A DNA stretch of 64,000 nucleotides from Levilactobacillus wangkuiensis (GCF_016861605.1 NZ_BOLM01000001.1:186001-250000), one strand, 5' to 3'; positions 44,403 through 59,428 are shown, counted from the stretch's first letter. Translations and numbers: made by a program. Notes: a model not told the origin generated them from the sequence alone.

Positions 44403-45125
44403 CTACAGTTCAGGGACGGCGGAGAGGGCGAGCAGGAGGTCCTGCAATTCCAAAGAATCGCCGACCGTCTGATCAGGAATCCAACTACCACCGTCGGTCA
44501 TTTCAGCATTGCGGTGGTTGAACCAGAACGCGTGCCAACCGGCTTGCTTAGCGCCTTTGACATCCATCCCGTAGCAGTCACCTACGTAGGCGACTTCGGT
44601 GGCACGGAGGTTCAAGCGGTGATTCATCATCGTGAAGATCTGGGGGTCGGGCTTGGCTAAGCCGGCTTCCTCGGACGTGATGATGTTGTCCCGGTCGATC
44701 CACCGGTGCATTTCCAATTGCATGACCTTGGCGAGTTGGTGTTGCGTTTTACCATTGGTAATAATCCCCAACTTAAATTGGTCTTTCAGTTGGTCCAAGG
44801 CGGTTGCCAGCCCCGGGAACAATTTAATCTCTTGCAGGCCAGCGGCGTAGGCTTGTTCAAACGCTAATGCCGTGGCACTGTCAACCGGCGCGACGTCCTG
44901 CTTTTGCAGGGTGGCGTTCAAACGGTTGACGGCCATTTCTTCGTGCGACCAGCGGCCACTGGCGACCTGGTCGTAGGCGCTAGCGCTTTGGCAGCGGTAA
45001 TCCTGAAAGGCCTGGGTAAAATCGAGCGTTTCTGAATTGGTTACTAGTGGTTCCAAGGCGGCCACGAAGGGAGCCTTTTGGTCATAGAGCGTGTCATCGA
45101 CATCGAAGACGACCGCTTTTATCAT
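44403..45125 (-). CDS. HAD-superfamily hydrolase
   Basis: The 240-residue protein carries the HAD motifs: VVFDVDDTLYD (motif I, residues about 5-15), IITNGKT (II), a Lys in GLAKPDPQIF (III) and VGDCYGMDVKGA (IV), with a helical cap between I and II. Members dephosphorylate small metabolites; the substrate is not evident. ATG at 45123-45125 follows GAGGAGGAAACGAA. Confidence 0.9.
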   Translation of the reverse strand: MIKAVVFDVDDTLYDQKAPFVAALEPLVTNSETLDFTQAFQDYRCQSASAYDQVASGRWSHEEMAVNRLNATLQKQDVAPVDSATALAFEQAYAAGLQEIKLFPGLATALDQLKDQFKLGIITNGKTQHQLAKVMQLEMHRWIDRDNIITSEEAGLAKPDPQIFTMMNHRLNLRATEVAYVGDCYGMDVKGAKQAGWHAFWFNHRNAEMTDGGSWIPDQTVGDSLELQDLLLALSAVPEL

Positions 45126-45317
45126 TTCGTTTCCTCCTCATTTAGTTCTTTGGTAGTTTATCATACTTATTAAAAAATGCCAATTTTCCAGGATGAAGGG
45201 GACTAATGTTCGGCTCTAGCTTTAACCAGGCAGCTAAGAGAATCCAACAGAATGGAAATTAGTGAACAGCGTCCCGTCAGTCACTAGACGAGGTTCCCAA
45301 GAATCCTAAACTTTTGC

Positions 45318-45346
45318 TTGTGTTTAGGCGAGAGATTTTGTATAAT
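45318..45346 (+). promoter_or_regulatory. Promoter of rpsB
   Basis: TTGTGT (45318-45323), 17 bases, perfect TATAAT (45341-45346). Confidence 0.6.
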
Positions 45347-45353
45347 TACTTTC

Positions 45354-45469
45354 GGTGCGTATGCGCCAATTCACACCTCGCGTGATGACCGGAGGGGTGC
45401 TCGCTTGCGAGTTCTCCAGTCAGTTGAGCGTGGGGGAGGAAATCAAAAACTATTTGGAGGCATTTTATC
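45354..45469 (+). promoter_or_regulatory. rpsB leader with strong hairpin
   Basis: GACCGGAG-GGGTG-CTCGC-TT-GCGAG-TT-CTCCAGTC (45387-45421) forms an interrupted stem-loop ahead of GGGGGAGG and TTGGAGG. S2 mRNA leaders are autoregulated in several bacteria; this hairpin is the likely site here (inference). Confidence 0.5.
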
Positions 45470-46267
45470 ATGGCTGTTATTTCAATGAAACAACTGCTCG
45501 AAGCCGGTGTCCACTTTGGTCACCAAACCCGTCGTTGGAACCCTAAGATGAAGCAATACATCTTCACGGAACGTAACGGTATCTACATCATCGACTTACA
45601 AAAGACGGTGAAGTTGATTGACGCTGCTTACAACTACATGAAGGACGAAGCTGCTAAAGGCGCCGTTGTTCTGTTTGTTGGGACTAAGAAGCAAGCTCAA
45701 GACTCTATCGAAGAAGAAGCTACCCGTGCTGGTCAATACTACGTTAACCACCGTTGGTTAGGTGGGACTTTGACTAACTGGGAAACCATCCAAACTCGGA
45801 TCAAGCGTCTGAAGTCTTTGAAGAAGATGGCTACTGACGGTACTTTTGATGTTCTTCCTAAGAAGGAAGTTTCCTTACTTAAGAAGTCTCAAGACAAGTT
45901 GGAACGTTTCTTAGGCGGTATCGAAGACATGCCTAAGCTGCCTGACGTTATGTTCATCGTTGACCCTCGCAAGGAACAAATCGCTGTTCACGAAGCACAA
46001 AAGTTGAACATTCCGATCGTTGCCATGGTTGATACGAACACTGACCCAGACGAAATCGACGTTGTTATCCCATCTAACGATGACGCTATCCGTGCCGTTC
46101 GTCTGATCACTTCCAAGATGGCTGATGCCATTGTTGAAGGCCGTCAGGGTGAAGACCAAGTTGACGAAAAGACCTTTGAAAAGAAGTCTGATGCCGCTAA
46201 GGGCGACAAGAAGACCGACAACTCAATGGAAAGCATCGTTAACGCTGTCGAAGGCGACAACAAGTAA
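45470..46267 (+). CDS. rpsB: 30S ribosomal protein S2
   Basis: The 265-residue S2 starts [25 protein letters not shown] and contains [14 protein letters not shown] and [13 protein letters not shown]2 joins late in 30S assembly and bridges head and body. A TTTGGAGGCATTTTATC site precedes the ATG. The C-terminal tail (about 230-265) is Lys/Asp-rich. It precedes tsf, as in most bacteria. Confidence 0.98.
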   Translation: MAVISMKQLLEAGVHFGHQTRRWNPKMKQYIFTERNGIYIIDLQKTVKLIDAAYNYMKDEAAKGAVVLFVGTKKQAQDSIEEEATRAGQYYVNHRWLGGTLTNWETIQTRIKRLKSLKKMATDGTFDVLPKKEVSLLKKSQDKLERFLGGIEDMPKLPDVMFIVDPRKEQIAVHEAQKLNIPIVAMVDTNTDPDEIDVVIPSNDDAIRAVRLITSKMADAIVEGRQGEDQVDEKTFEKKSDAAKGDKKTDNSMESIVNAVEGDNK

Positions 46268-46415
46268 TTAAATGCAAGGTTGCGGGCAACCGCGACTTTC
46301 CAAATATGATTTAAAGCACCTTGGGCTGGCTTAATGTTTAGGACCGATAATGGCCTGAGATTGAGTCAGTCTTTTTTGGTGCCTTAGATGAATTGATAAA
46401 AGGAGGCCATTACAC

Positions 46416-47300
46416 ATGGCAAGTAAAATCACTGCAGCACAAGTTAAAGAGTTACGGGACAAGACTCAAGTTGGGATGATGGATGCTAAGAAGGCCCTCG
46501 TTGCCTCTGACGGCGACATGGACAAGGCCATCGACTTCTTACGTGAAAAGGGTATCGCTAAGGCCAAGAAGAAGAGCGGCAACGTTGCTGCTAACGGTTT
46601 GGCTCGCGTGAAGGTTGACGGTAACACCGCTGCCATCATCGAAGTCAACTCAGAAACTGACTTCGTCGCAACCAACGACACTTTCAATGGTTTAGTTGAC
46701 TTAGTTGCCGACACGATTGCTGCTAAGCAACCAGCTGACTTGGATGCTGCTTTGGCATTACCAACTGCTGATGGCTCAACGATCAACGAAGAAATCGTTA
46801 AGACCACGCAAGTAACTAGCGAAAACGTCCAATTACGTCGTTTTGCTATCGAAAAGAAGACGGATAGCCAAGTCTTCGGTTCTTACTTACACCAAGGTGG
46901 CCAAATCGCCGCATTGGTTGTTTTGGAAGGCGCCGACGAAGCGACTGCCAAGGATGTTGCGATGCACGTCGCTGCCATCAACCCAGAATTTGTTTCTCGC
47001 GATGACATTCCTGCTGACCGTTTAGCTCACGAACGTGAAGTTTTGAAGCAAGAAGCCCTCAACGAAGGCAAGCCTGAAAAGATCGTTGAAAAGATGGTTG
47101 AAGGCCGTCTGCACAAGTTCTTGTCAGAAATCAGTTTAGCTGACCAACCATTCGTTAAGGATGGCGACCAAACTGTCAGCCAATTCGTTGCTAGCAAGGG
47201 TGGTAAGTTAGTCACCTTCGTTCGTTACGAAGTTGGTGAAGGAATCGAAAAGCCAACGGTTGACCTGGCCAAAGAAGTTCAAGACCAAATCAACGGTTAA
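46416..47300 (+). CDS. tsf: Translation elongation factor Ts
   Basis: The 294-residue nucleotide exchange factor recycles EF-Tu-GDP. It starts with the UBA-like domain and the family motif [16 protein letters not shown], then [14 protein letters not shown] and [14 protein letters not shown] segments. AAAGGAGGCCATTACAC precedes the ATG. A 148-base gap from rpsB has no obvious terminator, so the two are likely co-transcribed; a strong terminator follows. Confidence 0.97.
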   Translation: MASKITAAQVKELRDKTQVGMMDAKKALVASDGDMDKAIDFLREKGIAKAKKKSGNVAANGLARVKVDGNTAAIIEVNSETDFVATNDTFNGLVDLVADTIAAKQPADLDAALALPTADGSTINEEIVKTTQVTSENVQLRRFAIEKKTDSQVFGSYLHQGGQIAALVVLEGADEATAKDVAMHVAAINPEFVSRDDIPADRLAHEREVLKQEALNEGKPEKIVEKMVEGRLHKFLSEISLADQPFVKDGDQTVSQFVASKGGKLVTFVRYEVGEGIEKPTVDLAKEVQDQING

Positions 47301-47305
47301 TTCCG

Positions 47306-47345
47306 AAAAAAAGCGTAGATTCCGCAAGGGGGTCTACGCTTTTTT
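47306..47345 (+). terminator. Terminator of tsf
   Basis: AAAAAAGCGTAGA...TCTACGCTTTTTT is a strong A-stem-T structure. Confidence 0.9.
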
Positions 47346-47499
47346 GCTGGAATCAGACTAATAATGACAATAAAATAAGTCAAAACAAGTCAGGGATTCT
47401 GCGTTACACTAGACTTAGTTGGAGGCGCTATCAGTGAAGGTTTCCCAAATATGGGGAAATTTGTAAGGAATTGTCAGGAAAAACAGGTTTTCGTGCGCC

Positions 47500-47528
47500 C
47501 TGACTATCACTGGCCCCTCGTTTATGAT
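47500..47528 (+). promoter_or_regulatory. Promoter of pyrH
   Basis: CTGACT (47500-47505), 17 bases, TATGAT (47523-47528). Confidence 0.5.
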
Positions 47529-47530
47529 AG

Positions 47531-48286
<756 letters not shown>

Positions 48287-48288
48287 TT

Positions 48289-48846
48289 ATGGCTGATCAG
48301 ATAGTTACAACAGCAGAATCAAAAATGAAAAAGGCAGAAGAAGCCTTAAAGCGTGAATTGGGAACGATTCGTGCCGGCCGGGCTAACGCCAGCATTTTAA
48401 ACCGGGTCATGGTGGATTACTATGGCGCCGCAACACCACTGAACCAAGTGGCTTCCATTACCATCCCAGAAGCACGGCTTTTGTTGGTCACACCTTACGA
48501 CAAGTCTGCCTTGGAAGACATCGAAAAGGGTATCATGGAATCCGATGTTGGGATTACGCCAGCAAACGATGGGTCTGCCCTTCGTTTGGTCATTCCCCAA
48601 TTAACTGAGGAACGGCGTAAGGAAATTGCTAAGCAAGTTAAGGCCAAAGCCGAAGAAGGCAAGGTTGCCGTCCGGAACGTCCGTCGTGACGCCATGGATA
48701 GCATCAAAAAGGGCCATAAGAACGGCGATTACACCGATGACGACCTGCACAACCTGGAAGACCAAGTCCAAAAAGTAACGGACAAGGCTATCAAGGGTGT
48801 CGACACGATTGCTGCCGACAAGGAAAAGGAAGTTATGACCGACTAA
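48289..48846 (+). CDS. frr: Ribosome recycling factor
   Basis: The 185-residue two-domain RRF splits post-termination ribosomes with EF-G. It contains [24 protein letters not shown] and the C-terminal helix [39 protein letters not shown] precedes the ATG, and it is coupled to pyrH. Confidence 0.97.
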   Translation: MADQIVTTAESKMKKAEEALKRELGTIRAGRANASILNRVMVDYYGAATPLNQVASITIPEARLLLVTPYDKSALEDIEKGIMESDVGITPANDGSALRLVIPQLTEERRKEIAKQVKAKAEEGKVAVRNVRRDAMDSIKKGHKNGDYTDDDLHNLEDQVQKVTDKAIKGVDTIAADKEKEVMTD

Positions 48847-48871
48847 CCACCTATAAAAGGAGCGCTTAAAT

Positions 48872-49303
48872 ATGGCAGAAGACAAACAAAACAACCAAGA
48901 AGATTCAGAAAACATTGAAATCACGCCAGGTACGGAACAATTTGGCAAAATGGTCTTTCGTTTAAACAATCCGGTTAACGCGGAAAACGTTTCAATCTTG
49001 AACTACAACGGTGCTGAACTGGAACAAATTCAAGACGGCGTTTACGCCCAACCAGCTTTTGTTAGCGATGACTTCAACCTGTTCTTTGTGGTGACCCAAT
49101 TAATTGGTGACGACTGGATTGTGGCCTTTTCTAAGGCAACCATCGAAAATGGTAATGAAATCACGGACCTGTCCGACCCACTCCCAACTGGGGAAGGCCT
49201 GAACCTGTTAGGCCAAGTTAGCGCTGATGACGCCAACAACCTGTTAAGTTACTTCGGTACGTTAGCGGATGCTAAGCGTGGCGAATGGCGGTTAATTGAG
49301 TAG
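48872..49303 (+). CDS. Conserved hypothetical protein downstream of frr
   Basis: The 143-residue acidic protein (MAEDKQNNQEDSENIEITPG...) has a disordered N-terminal 20 residues and a beta-rich core with FFVVTQLIGDDWIVAFSKATIENGNEITDL. AAAAGGAGCGCTTAAAT precedes the ATG, 26 bases after frr, so it is in the same operon. I do not recognise a family. There is no signal or membrane segment. Confidence 0.7.
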   Translation: MAEDKQNNQEDSENIEITPGTEQFGKMVFRLNNPVNAENVSILNYNGAELEQIQDGVYAQPAFVSDDFNLFFVVTQLIGDDWIVAFSKATIENGNEITDLSDPLPTGEGLNLLGQVSADDANNLLSYFGTLADAKRGEWRLIE

Positions 49304-49334
49304 CCGGTCAAAATTAAAGTTTTCGCTCAATTTG

Positions 49335-49366
49335 GGGGCCGGGATAGTTTCCCGGTCTCTTTTTTG
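49335..49366 (+). terminator. Terminator of pyrH-frr operon
   Basis: GGCCGGGA-TAGT-TTCCCGGTC is followed by TCTTTTTTG. Confidence 0.85.
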
Positions 49367-49404
49367 TTATGATGAGAGGTTGTAAAGACCAATGGAGGTG
49401 CGCC

Positions 49405-50196
49405 GTGTTTTCATTTTCAAAAAAAGATCAAGCAACAGGTGAAGTGACAGAACGTCAGCTGGATGACGCCAACATCCCGGCTCACGTTGCCATCATTATG
49501 GATGGTAACGGCCGGTGGGCGCAGCAGCGGCACTTGCCCCGAATCGCTGGACACAAGCAAGGGATGAACACCGTCAAGACGGTTGCCAAGGCTGCAAGTC
49601 ATTTAGGGGTTAAGGTGTTGACGCTGTACGCCTTCTCAACGGAGAACTGGAAGCGGCCAACTGCCGAAGTGAATTATCTGATGAAGTTGCCCGTTGATTT
49701 CTTTGGGACCTTTGTGCCCGACCTAATCAAGAACAACATTCGCGTGAAAGTCATGGGGTACACGGATCAATTGCCAGTCGCGACGCAAAAGGCCGTCAAG
49801 GATGCGATTGCGGATACCGCTGAGTGTACGGGAATGGTGTTGAACTTCGCGTTGAATTACGGGGGTCGCGCAGAAATCGTGACGGCCGTCCAGACGTTAG
49901 CCCAACAAGTTCAGGCAGGGACCTTAGATCCCGCTGCAATTGATGACGCTGCCATCGACGACCAGTTGATGACCAGTGACCTCGGCGATTTGCGCGATCC
50001 TGACCTGTTGATTCGGACCAGTGGCGAAGAGCGCCTATCGAATTTTATGCTCTGGCAGGTCGCCTACAGCGAGTTTGTCTTCACCCAGCAACATTGGCCG
50101 GACTTTGACCAAACAGCGCTGGAAGAGGCTATTTATGAGTATCAACAGCGACACCGGCGGTATGGGGGATTAGCCTCCGAACCGGAGAAAAAATAA
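49405..50196 (+). CDS. uppS: Undecaprenyl diphosphate synthase
   Basis: The 263-residue cis-prenyltransferase makes the C55 carrier lipid for cell-wall precursors. Family motifs are HVAIIMDGNGRWAQQRHLPRIAGHKQG, TLYAFSTENWKRP, and DLLIRTSGEERLSNFMLWQVAYSE. GTG at 49405 after GGAGGTGCGCC is preferred; the open frame extends to 49369. It uses isoprenoid units from the mevalonate route (mvaS, 28.6 kb). It starts the uppS-cdsA-rseP run. Confidence 0.96.
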   Translation: MFSFSKKDQATGEVTERQLDDANIPAHVAIIMDGNGRWAQQRHLPRIAGHKQGMNTVKTVAKAASHLGVKVLTLYAFSTENWKRPTAEVNYLMKLPVDFFGTFVPDLIKNNIRVKVMGYTDQLPVATQKAVKDAIADTAECTGMVLNFALNYGGRAEIVTAVQTLAQQVQAGTLDPAAIDDAAIDDQLMTSDLGDLRDPDLLIRTSGEERLSNFMLWQVAYSEFVFTQQHWPDFDQTALEEAIYEYQQRHRRYGGLASEPEKK

Positions 50197-50214
50197 AATT
50201 GAGGAGCTTTTAAC

Positions 50215-51003
50215 ATGAGACAACGGGTTATTACGGCGGTCATCGCCTTAATCATATTTATCCCCATTATTATCGCGGGGGGCATCTGGGTGGACATCGC
50301 CGCCATTGCGTTAGGCTTGGTTGCGTTGTCAGAAGTCCTGATCATGCGGAAAAAATTGCTGATCAGTCCAGAAGCTTGGATCTCTGGTATCGGTATCATT
50401 GCCGTTATCGCACCTAGCAGCTGGTGGGACTGGTTACCTAGTTACCTGAATCCTTGGTACATCGTTTATTTATTTGTCCTGTTATTATTATTACGGACGG
50501 TGGTCTCCAAGAACCGGTTCTCCTTTGACGATGCCGGGGTCATTACCCTGAGCATGCTGTACATCGGGATCGGCTTTCACTTCTTCATCGCCGCACGGGG
50601 CGTGGGCTTGATTGCCCTGCTGTACGCGCTGTTCATCGTATGGACGACCGACTCTGGGGCCTACATGATTGGCCGGAAGATTGGGAAGAACAAGTTGGCT
50701 CCCCACATCAGTCCCAACAAGACTTGGGAAGGTTCCATTGGGGGGTCCTTAGTGGCCACGATTGTCGGTAGTGTTTTCTGGTACTTCTACCCAATTGGTC
50801 ACTACAGTTTGCTGGTCATGGTTCTGTTGACGTTGGTCTTCTCCATCGTGGGCCAATTCGGTGATCTGGTTGAGTCCGCTTTGAAACGCTACTACGGCGT
50901 CAAGGATTCCGGGAAGATTTTACCCGGCCATGGTGGCATCTTAGACCGGTTTGATAGTTTACTGTTAGTTCTGCCAGTCATCCATTTATTCGGATTGATT
51001 TAG
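50215..51003 (+). CDS. cdsA: Phosphatidate cytidylyltransferase
   Basis: The 262-residue multi-pass membrane enzyme makes CDP-diacylglycerol from phosphatidate and CTP. Several hydrophobic helices and the C-terminal signature HISPNKTWEGSIGGS and GDLVESALKRYYGVKDSGKILPGHGGILDRFDS are present. GAGGAGCTTTTAAC precedes the ATG, 18 bases after uppS. Confidence 0.96.
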   Translation: MRQRVITAVIALIIFIPIIIAGGIWVDIAAIALGLVALSEVLIMRKKLLISPEAWISGIGIIAVIAPSSWWDWLPSYLNPWYIVYLFVLLLLLRTVVSKNRFSFDDAGVITLSMLYIGIGFHFFIAARGVGLIALLYALFIVWTTDSGAYMIGRKIGKNKLAPHISPNKTWEGSIGGSLVATIVGSVFWYFYPIGHYSLLVMVLLTLVFSIVGQFGDLVESALKRYYGVKDSGKILPGHGGILDRFDSLLLVLPVIHLFGLI

Positions 51004-51102
51004 ACTTAGCTGTTCGCTTGCGCCCCCTAGGGTTCTTAGGGTATGCTAGGGAGCAGATGCAAAAACGAAACGCTACTCTCGACTGAAGAAGGGACGACGC
51101 CT

Positions 51103-54128
<3,026 letters not shown>

Positions 54129-54137
54129 CGACACCGT

Positions 54138-54167
54138 AAAGACCAGCATTGATGGCTGGTCTTTTTG
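54138..54167 (+). terminator. Terminator of proS
   Basis: AGACCAGC-ATTGATG-GCTGGTCT followed by TTTT, 12 bases after the proS stop. Confidence 0.8.
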
Positions 54168-54209
54168 GTTCCTCACAGAAATGTTTCAAGTTATGAAAGG
54201 AGTTTCCTC

Positions 54210-57200
54210 GTGGACGAAGATCGCCATGCTTTATTTGAAAAATTACTACAACAACTAGATCTGTCTGCTGCTGCGGCGCAACCGTATTTCCAGACGGCCA
54301 CCATTGACCGGCTCACGGTGCACGAGCAATCACGGCGGTGGCACTTCTTCTTGAAGTTACCAAGTTTGATGCCGTTCACGGCTTTCGTCGATTTTCACAA
54401 TCATTTACAGCTGGCCTTTAAGGATATTGCTAAGGTCGAGGCGACTTTGGAAGTGGACCAGCCGGAACTGACGAACCGGGCACTCGGGGACTACTGGAAG
54501 TGGGTCGTGGAAAACAGCGGCTTGACCAGTAACCTGGTGCAGGAATTGTGTCAGTCACAGGTTCCGGGACTGGACGAAGATAACCGGGTATTGTTGTACG
54601 CGCAAAATGAGGTCGTCAAAGACTTTTTGACCAACCAGGCCCTCGGCCCGTTGGAAGCCACGTACCGGGATGCCGGGTTCCCTAAGTTTAATATCAAGGT
54701 CATGGTCGACGAGTCTAAGTCTCAGGCCAAGATTGATGAATTCAAGGCCCGTCAGGAAAAGAACGATGCCCAGTTGGCCCAACAGGCAGCTGCGGCGATT
54801 GAAAAGGCTAATCAGAAACGGGCCGCTCAGGGCGATACACCAGCTGCTGAGGGTCCCACTCAGATTGGGAAGACCATCAAAGGTGACCAACCGATTACCC
54901 GGATGGTGGATATCACCCAAGAGGAACGTTCCGTGGTGGTTGAAGGTTACGTCTTCGACAAGGAAGTGCGGAAGCTACGGTCGGGTCGGCAACTGTTGAC
55001 CCTGAAGATCACCGACTACACGTCCTCGTTCGCCGTGAAGAAATTCTCTCGTGGGGCCGAAGACGAAGCCCAATTTGCCGGCGTCGAAGAAGGCAGTTGG
55101 GTCAAGGTTCGGGGGAGCGTGCAGGAAGACACCTACATGCATGACCTGGCCTTGAACGCCTACGATATCAACCAGGTTAAGCACGCCATGCGCCAGGATA
55201 CAGCGCCGGCGGATGAGAAACGGGTTGAACTCCATTTACACACGTCCATGAGCCAAATGGACGCAACGAACCCCATCACGGATTACGTGAGCCGGGCGAA
55301 AAAATGGGGGATGCCAGCGCTGGCCATTACGGACCACGCCGACGTGCAAGGATTTCCTGCCGCCTTCAATTCGGGTTCTAAGGCAGGCATCAAGATGCTC
55401 TACGGGGTGGAAGCCAACCTGGTGGACGATGGGGTACCAATCGGGTACAACAGCGCTCACGAGGCCTTAGATGGGGCCACGTACGTTGTCTTTGACGTGG
55501 AAACCACTGGGCTGTCCGCCATTTACGATAAAGTTATCGAACTCTCAGCGGTCAAGATGCAGCATAAAAACGTCGTCGAACAGTTTGAAGAGTTCATTGA
55601 CCCCGGGTTCCCCCTGTCCGAGCAGACGACCAATTTGACCAGTATCACGGACGATATGGTGGCCGGTTCCAAGTCGGAAGAGGAAGTCTTTAAGCTCTTC
55701 CGCGAATTCTGTGGGGATGCCATCATCGTTGGGCATAACGTCACGTTTGACGTGGGGTTCATGAATACCGGGTACCAGCGTCACGGGATGCCCGAAATCA
55801 GTAACCCCATCATTGATACCTTAACGTTGGCCCGGTTCCTGTACCCAACGCTGAAGAGCTACCGGTTGAATACCTTGGCTAAACGCTTCCATGTCAGTCT
55901 GGAGCACCATCACCGGGCCGTTTACGATGCGGAGTCCACGGGACACTTGAATTATCTGTTCCTAAAGGATGCCGAGGACCGCTACAATATTCAGTACCAT
56001 GATCAGTTAAATGATCACATGACCGACAACGATGCCTACAAGCACGCGCGGCCGAGCCATGCCATTTTGATTGCCAAGACCCAGGACGGGTTGAAGAACA
56101 TGTTTAAGCTGGTTTCAGCCTCGAACGTGGATTACTTCTACCGGGTGCCCCGGGTACCACGCAGCTTGCTGGACAAGTACCGGGACGGCATCATTGTCGG
56201 TTCGGCTTGTTCTTCCGGTGAAGTCTTTACGGCCATGATGCAAAAGGGTCAGGTCGAGGCGGCAGCGAAGGCCAAGTACTATGATTACTTGGAAGTTCAG
56301 CCCAAGGCGGCCTACCAACCCCTGATTGATTCCGGTTTGATTGCTGACGAAGCCAACCTAGAAGAAATCGTGGGCAACATGGTCAAGCTGGGGCACGACC
56401 TCAACAAGCCCGTTGTGGCGACCGGGGATGTGCATTACCTGGATCCGGAAGACTACATTTACCGGAAAATTCTGATTCACTCCCAGGGGGGTGCAAACCC
56501 GCTGAACCGCCACGAGTTGCCGGACGCGCATTTCATGACAACTAATGAAATGCTGGATGACTTTGCTTACCTGGGACCGGAAACGGCCAAGGAAATCGTG
56601 GTCACCAACACGCAGAAAATTGCCAACGACGTGGACGAGGTTCATCCGTTAAAGGATAAGCTGTACACGCCCCGGATGGAAGGTGCCGAGGATGAAATTC
56701 GGCAACGGACTATGGATACCGCGCACGCGTGGTATGGCGATCCGCTGCCTGAACTGGTTCAGCACCGAGTCGACCGGGAACTGAAGTCCATCATTGGCAA
56801 CGGGTTCTCCGTGATTTATTTGATTGCCCAACGGTTAGTAGCCAAATCCAATAAAGACGGATACTTAGTTGGGTCACGGGGGTCCGTTGGGTCCAGTGTC
56901 GTGGCCACGTTCACCGGAATTACCGAAGTGAACCCGTTGCCCCCACACTACCGTTGCCCGAACTGTCAGTATTCTCATTTCTATACCAAAGGGGAATACA
57001 GTTCCGGCTACGATTTACCCGAAAAAAATTGCCCCAACTGTGGGACGTTAATGATCGGTGACGGCCATAACATTCCTTTCGAAACTTTCTTAGGGTTTAA
57101 GGGAAACAAGGTCCCCGATATCGATTTGAACTTCTCCGGGGACTACCAACCAATTGCCCACAACTATACCAAAGTCTTGTTCGGTGAGAAAAATGTGTAC

Positions 57201-58547
57201 CGGGCCGGCACGATTGGGACGGTGGCGGACAAGACCGGTTATGGGTACGTCAAGGCCTATGAACGAGACACCGAGCAGAACTTGCGGGGCGCCGAGATTG
57301 ATCGGCTAGCCAAGGGTGTGACCGGGGTTAAACGGAACACGGGTCAACATCCCGCGGGGATCATTGTTGTGCCGGACTACATGGATATTTACGACTTTAC
57401 GCCGATCCAGTACCCAGCCGATGACCAGAACGCGGCTTGGCAAACGACCCACTTTGATTTCCATTCGATCCATGATAATATTTTGAAAATTGATATTCTG
57501 GGGCATGATGACCCCACGATGATCCGGACGCTCCAAGATTTATCTGGGGTCGATCCACAGACCATTCCGATGGATGATCCCGGGGTCATGGCGTTGTTCT
57601 CTGGGACGGATTCCTTAGGCGTGACGCCGGAAGAAATTCAATCCAAGACCGGGACGCTGGGTGTGCCTGAATTTGGGACGCGGTTTGTCCGGGGGATGCT
57701 GGAAGAAACGCATCCGCAGAACTACTCGCAATTGCTCCAAATTTCTGGACTCTCTCACGGGACCGATGTGTGGTTAGGAAACGCCGAAGAATTGATTAAG
57801 AACGGCACCGCCACCATCGCCAACGTGATTGGGTGTCGGGATAACATCATGACCGACTTGATTAACTTCGGCCTTGATTCCGAAACGTCCTTCCAGGTTA
57901 TGGAACACGTGCGGAAAGGCCGGGGTATCCCGGATGAATGGCAAGAGAAAATGAAGGAGACCGACTGTCCGGACTGGTACATTGATTCTTGTTTGAAAAT
58001 CAAGTACATGTTCCCCCGGGCCCATGCCGCAGCCTACGTGCTGATGGCGTTGCGGGTGGCCTACTTCAAGGTCTACTTCCCAATTATTTACTACGCCGCT
58101 TACTTCTCTGTGCGGGCCGATGACTTTGACGTCGTCGCCATGTCACAGGGGAAGACGGCGGTTAAGGCGGCCATGAAGGCCATCAACGACCAGGGAATGG
58201 ATGCGTCCACCAAGGATAAAAACCTCCTGACCGTGTTGGAATTAGCCAACGAAATGCTCGAACGCGGTTTCAACTTTAAAATGATCGACCTGGAACGTTC
58301 CGACGCTGCCGACTGGATCATCGATGGCGACACATTGATTGCACCATTCCAAGCTGCTCCTGGCTTGGGCCTAAACGTCGCCAAGCAAATCGTGGCTGCC
58401 CGCAACGACCGGCCCTTCATTTCTAAGGAAGATCTGGCCAAGCGCGGGAAGGTCTCAAAGACCATCATCGACTTTATGACTGAGAACGGCGTGCTGAAGG
58501 GCTTGCCGGATGAGAACCAGCTCAGCCTCTTCGACGACATGATGTAA
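54210..58547 (+). CDS. polC: DNA polymerase III alpha subunit, PolC type
   Basis: The 1445-residue replicative polymerase of low-GC Gram-positives has an N-terminal OB region and a PHP domain split around the exonuclease ([17 protein letters not shown]). The DEDDh 3'-5' proofreading exonuclease starts at about residue 430 ([16 protein letters not shown]). The palm follows, with a zinc site CPNCQYSHF...CPNCGT and [11 protein letters not shown]. The ending SLFDDM resembles a beta-clamp peptide. GTG at 54210 follows AAAGGAGTTTCCTC. Repeats C1 and C2 and a terminator follow the stop. Confidence 0.97.
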   Translation: MDEDRHALFEKLLQQLDLSAAAAQPYFQTATIDRLTVHEQSRRWHFFLKLPSLMPFTAFVDFHNHLQLAFKDIAKVEATLEVDQPELTNRALGDYWKWVVENSGLTSNLVQELCQSQVPGLDEDNRVLLYAQNEVVKDFLTNQALGPLEATYRDAGFPKFNIKVMVDESKSQAKIDEFKARQEKNDAQLAQQAAAAIEKANQKRAAQGDTPAAEGPTQIGKTIKGDQPITRMVDITQEERSVVVEGYVFDKEVRKLRSGRQLLTLKITDYTSSFAVKKFSRGAEDEAQFAGVEEGSWVKVRGSVQEDTYMHDLALNAYDINQVKHAMRQDTAPADEKRVELHLHTSMSQMDATNPITDYVSRAKKWGMPALAITDHADVQGFPAAFNSGSKAGIKMLYGVEANLVDDGVPIGYNSAHEALDGATYVVFDVETTGLSAIYDKVIELSAVKMQHKNVVEQFEEFIDPGFPLSEQTTNLTSITDDMVAGSKSEEEVFKLFREFCGDAIIVGHNVTFDVGFMNTGYQRHGMPEISNPIIDTLTLARFLYPTLKSYRLNTLAKRFHVSLEHHHRAVYDAESTGHLNYLFLKDAEDRYNIQYHDQLNDHMTDNDAYKHARPSHAILIAKTQDGLKNMFKLVSASNVDYFYRVPRVPRSLLDKYRDGIIVGSACSSGEVFTAMMQKGQVEAAAKAKYYDYLEVQPKAAYQPLIDSGLIADEANLEEIVGNMVKLGHDLNKPVVATGDVHYLDPEDYIYRKILIHSQGGANPLNRHELPDAHFMTTNEMLDDFAYLGPETAKEIVVTNTQKIANDVDEVHPLKDKLYTPRMEGAEDEIRQRTMDTAHAWYGDPLPELVQHRVDRELKSIIGNGFSVIYLIAQRLVAKSNKDGYLVGSRGSVGSSVVATFTGITEVNPLPPHYRCPNCQYSHFYTKGEYSSGYDLPEKNCPNCGTLMIGDGHNIPFETFLGFKGNKVPDIDLNFSGDYQPIAHNYTKVLFGEKNVYRAGTIGTVADKTGYGYVKAYERDTEQNLRGAEIDRLAKGVTGVKRNTGQHPAGIIVVPDYMDIYDFTPIQYPADDQNAAWQTTHFDFHSIHDNILKIDILGHDDPTMIRTLQDLSGVDPQTIPMDDPGVMALFSGTDSLGVTPEEIQSKTGTLGVPEFGTRFVRGMLEETHPQNYSQLLQISGLSHGTDVWLGNAEELIKNGTATIANVIGCRDNIMTDLINFGLDSETSFQVMEHVRKGRGIPDEWQEKMKETDCPDWYIDSCLKIKYMFPRAHAAAYVLMALRVAYFKVYFPIIYYAAYFSVRADDFDVVAMSQGKTAVKAAMKAINDQGMDASTKDKNLLTVLELANEMLERGFNFKMIDLERSDAADWIIDGDTLIAPFQAAPGLGLNVAKQIVAARNDRPFISKEDLAKRGKVSKTIIDFMTENGVLKGLPDENQLSLFDDMM

Positions 58548-58569
58548 CCTCTCCTGACTCGAAGTTGTG

Positions 58570-58760
58570 TGCTGACCGCGCCTTGCCGGGCGATAAAAAT
58601 GGGCCGGAACGCTGGGGGCAGGACGGCCAGAGCCAAAGGGCGGTCTCTGCCCTCGCTTTGAACCACGAAAACCGTGTTTCAAAGTCGCCATTTTCTAAGC
58701 AAATCACTTAGAAAATCCCCCGGCTGAGCCCATTTTTCTCGCCCTATCGGCTTACATGGT
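58570..58760 (+). repeat. Structured intergenic repeat, type B, copy C1
   Basis: The closing helix is GGGCGATAAAAATGGGC (58588-58604) with GCCCATTTTTCTCGCCC (58728-58744), 16 of 17 pairs. Inside are GAGCCAAAGGGCGGTCTC (the shared hairpin, plus strand), CTTTGAA/TTTCAAAG and ATTTTCTAAG/CTTAGAAAAT. Compared with B1 and B2 the same stems have different but complementary bases. It starts 23 bases after the polC stop, in sense orientation. Confidence 0.8.
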
Positions 58761-58829
58761 GGAGGAGTCAGCAGAGGATACCTCATTAACTATGGCTTGT
58801 TTATGATGTGGTGTCACGTGGAAGTTGGT

Positions 58830-58952
58830 TCAACTGGCGGTCACAGCGCCTTACCGGGCGGCGAAAATAAACCGGAACGCTGAGGGCGGACAGCCGAAGC
58901 AATTCCCACAACTGAGTTTATTTTCGCCGCCCTCACGGCTGATACTAGTTGA
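58830..58952 (+). repeat. Structured intergenic repeat, type B minimal form, copy C2
   Basis: A 17-bp perfect inverted repeat GGGCGGCGAAAATAAAC (58856-58872) / GTTTATTTTCGCCGCCC (58916-58932) encloses only 43 bases; the two or three inner hairpins of the full form are missing. TCAACT/AGTTGA flank it. It follows C1 by 70 bases in the same orientation. Confidence 0.75.
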
Positions 58953-58999
58953 GCCCGTTTCACGGCGACATCAGTTTGCTTTGGATGATATTGTGTTAA

Positions 59000-59034
59000 A
59001 GAGGCAGAATTCCCATATGGGGTTCTGCCTTTTC
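59000..59034 (+). terminator. Terminator of polC, downstream of C1 and C2
   Basis: AGGCAGAATTCCC-ATATG-GGGTTCTGCCT is followed by TTTTCGTTT. Confidence 0.85.
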
Positions 59035-59208
59035 GTTTGCATATTTTGTGGTTTTAAAGGAAATTCTAAAAGCCTTGAACAAGCAATGATGAGGGAATGT
59101 TTTTTGCCCAACGAGTTAGTTCGATGACCGTTAGATTGCGCGTTAGAAGTTGCTAAAGGTATTTTTAGTTTACGTGACTGCCAATACGACCAGTTAACCG
59201 GTGATTTT

Positions 59209-59428
59209 GGGCTAAGACAGTGTGAGCCGCAGGTCTGGCGAAAATGGGCTCAGCCGTGGGAATGCCCTTAGTGGCGCACTTTGCCGCTTAGGGCATTGAT
59301 ATCTTTGAGACGCGATTTTCAGCGGCTCAAAGTAAGACCGGAGACCGTACTTTGGCTCCGGTCGTTCGCCCACAGCGGACCGGTCCCATTTTCACCAGAC
59401 CGGAGGCGCAAACACAGTCTTAATGCCC
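59209..59428 (-). repeat. Structured intergenic repeat, type B, copy B2
   Basis: GGTCTGGCGAAAATGGG pairs with CCCATTTTCACCAGACC. Inside are AATGCCCTTA/TAAGGGCATT, CTTTGAG/CTCAAAG and GACCGGAGACC-GTACTTT-GGCTCCGGTC. An outer stem TAAGACAGTGT/ACACAGTCTTA extends to the ends. It is antisense (by the shared-hairpin rule) to the downstream small membrane protein gene. Confidence 0.85.

Noticed and set aside
46268-46415. Terminator between rpsB and tsf
   Set aside because: The stem before the T run at about 46373 has only four pairs; I judge read-through more likely.
58825-59127. Plus-strand open frame of 100 codons after polC
   Set aside because: It runs through repeat C2 and the polC terminator and has no ribosome-binding site.
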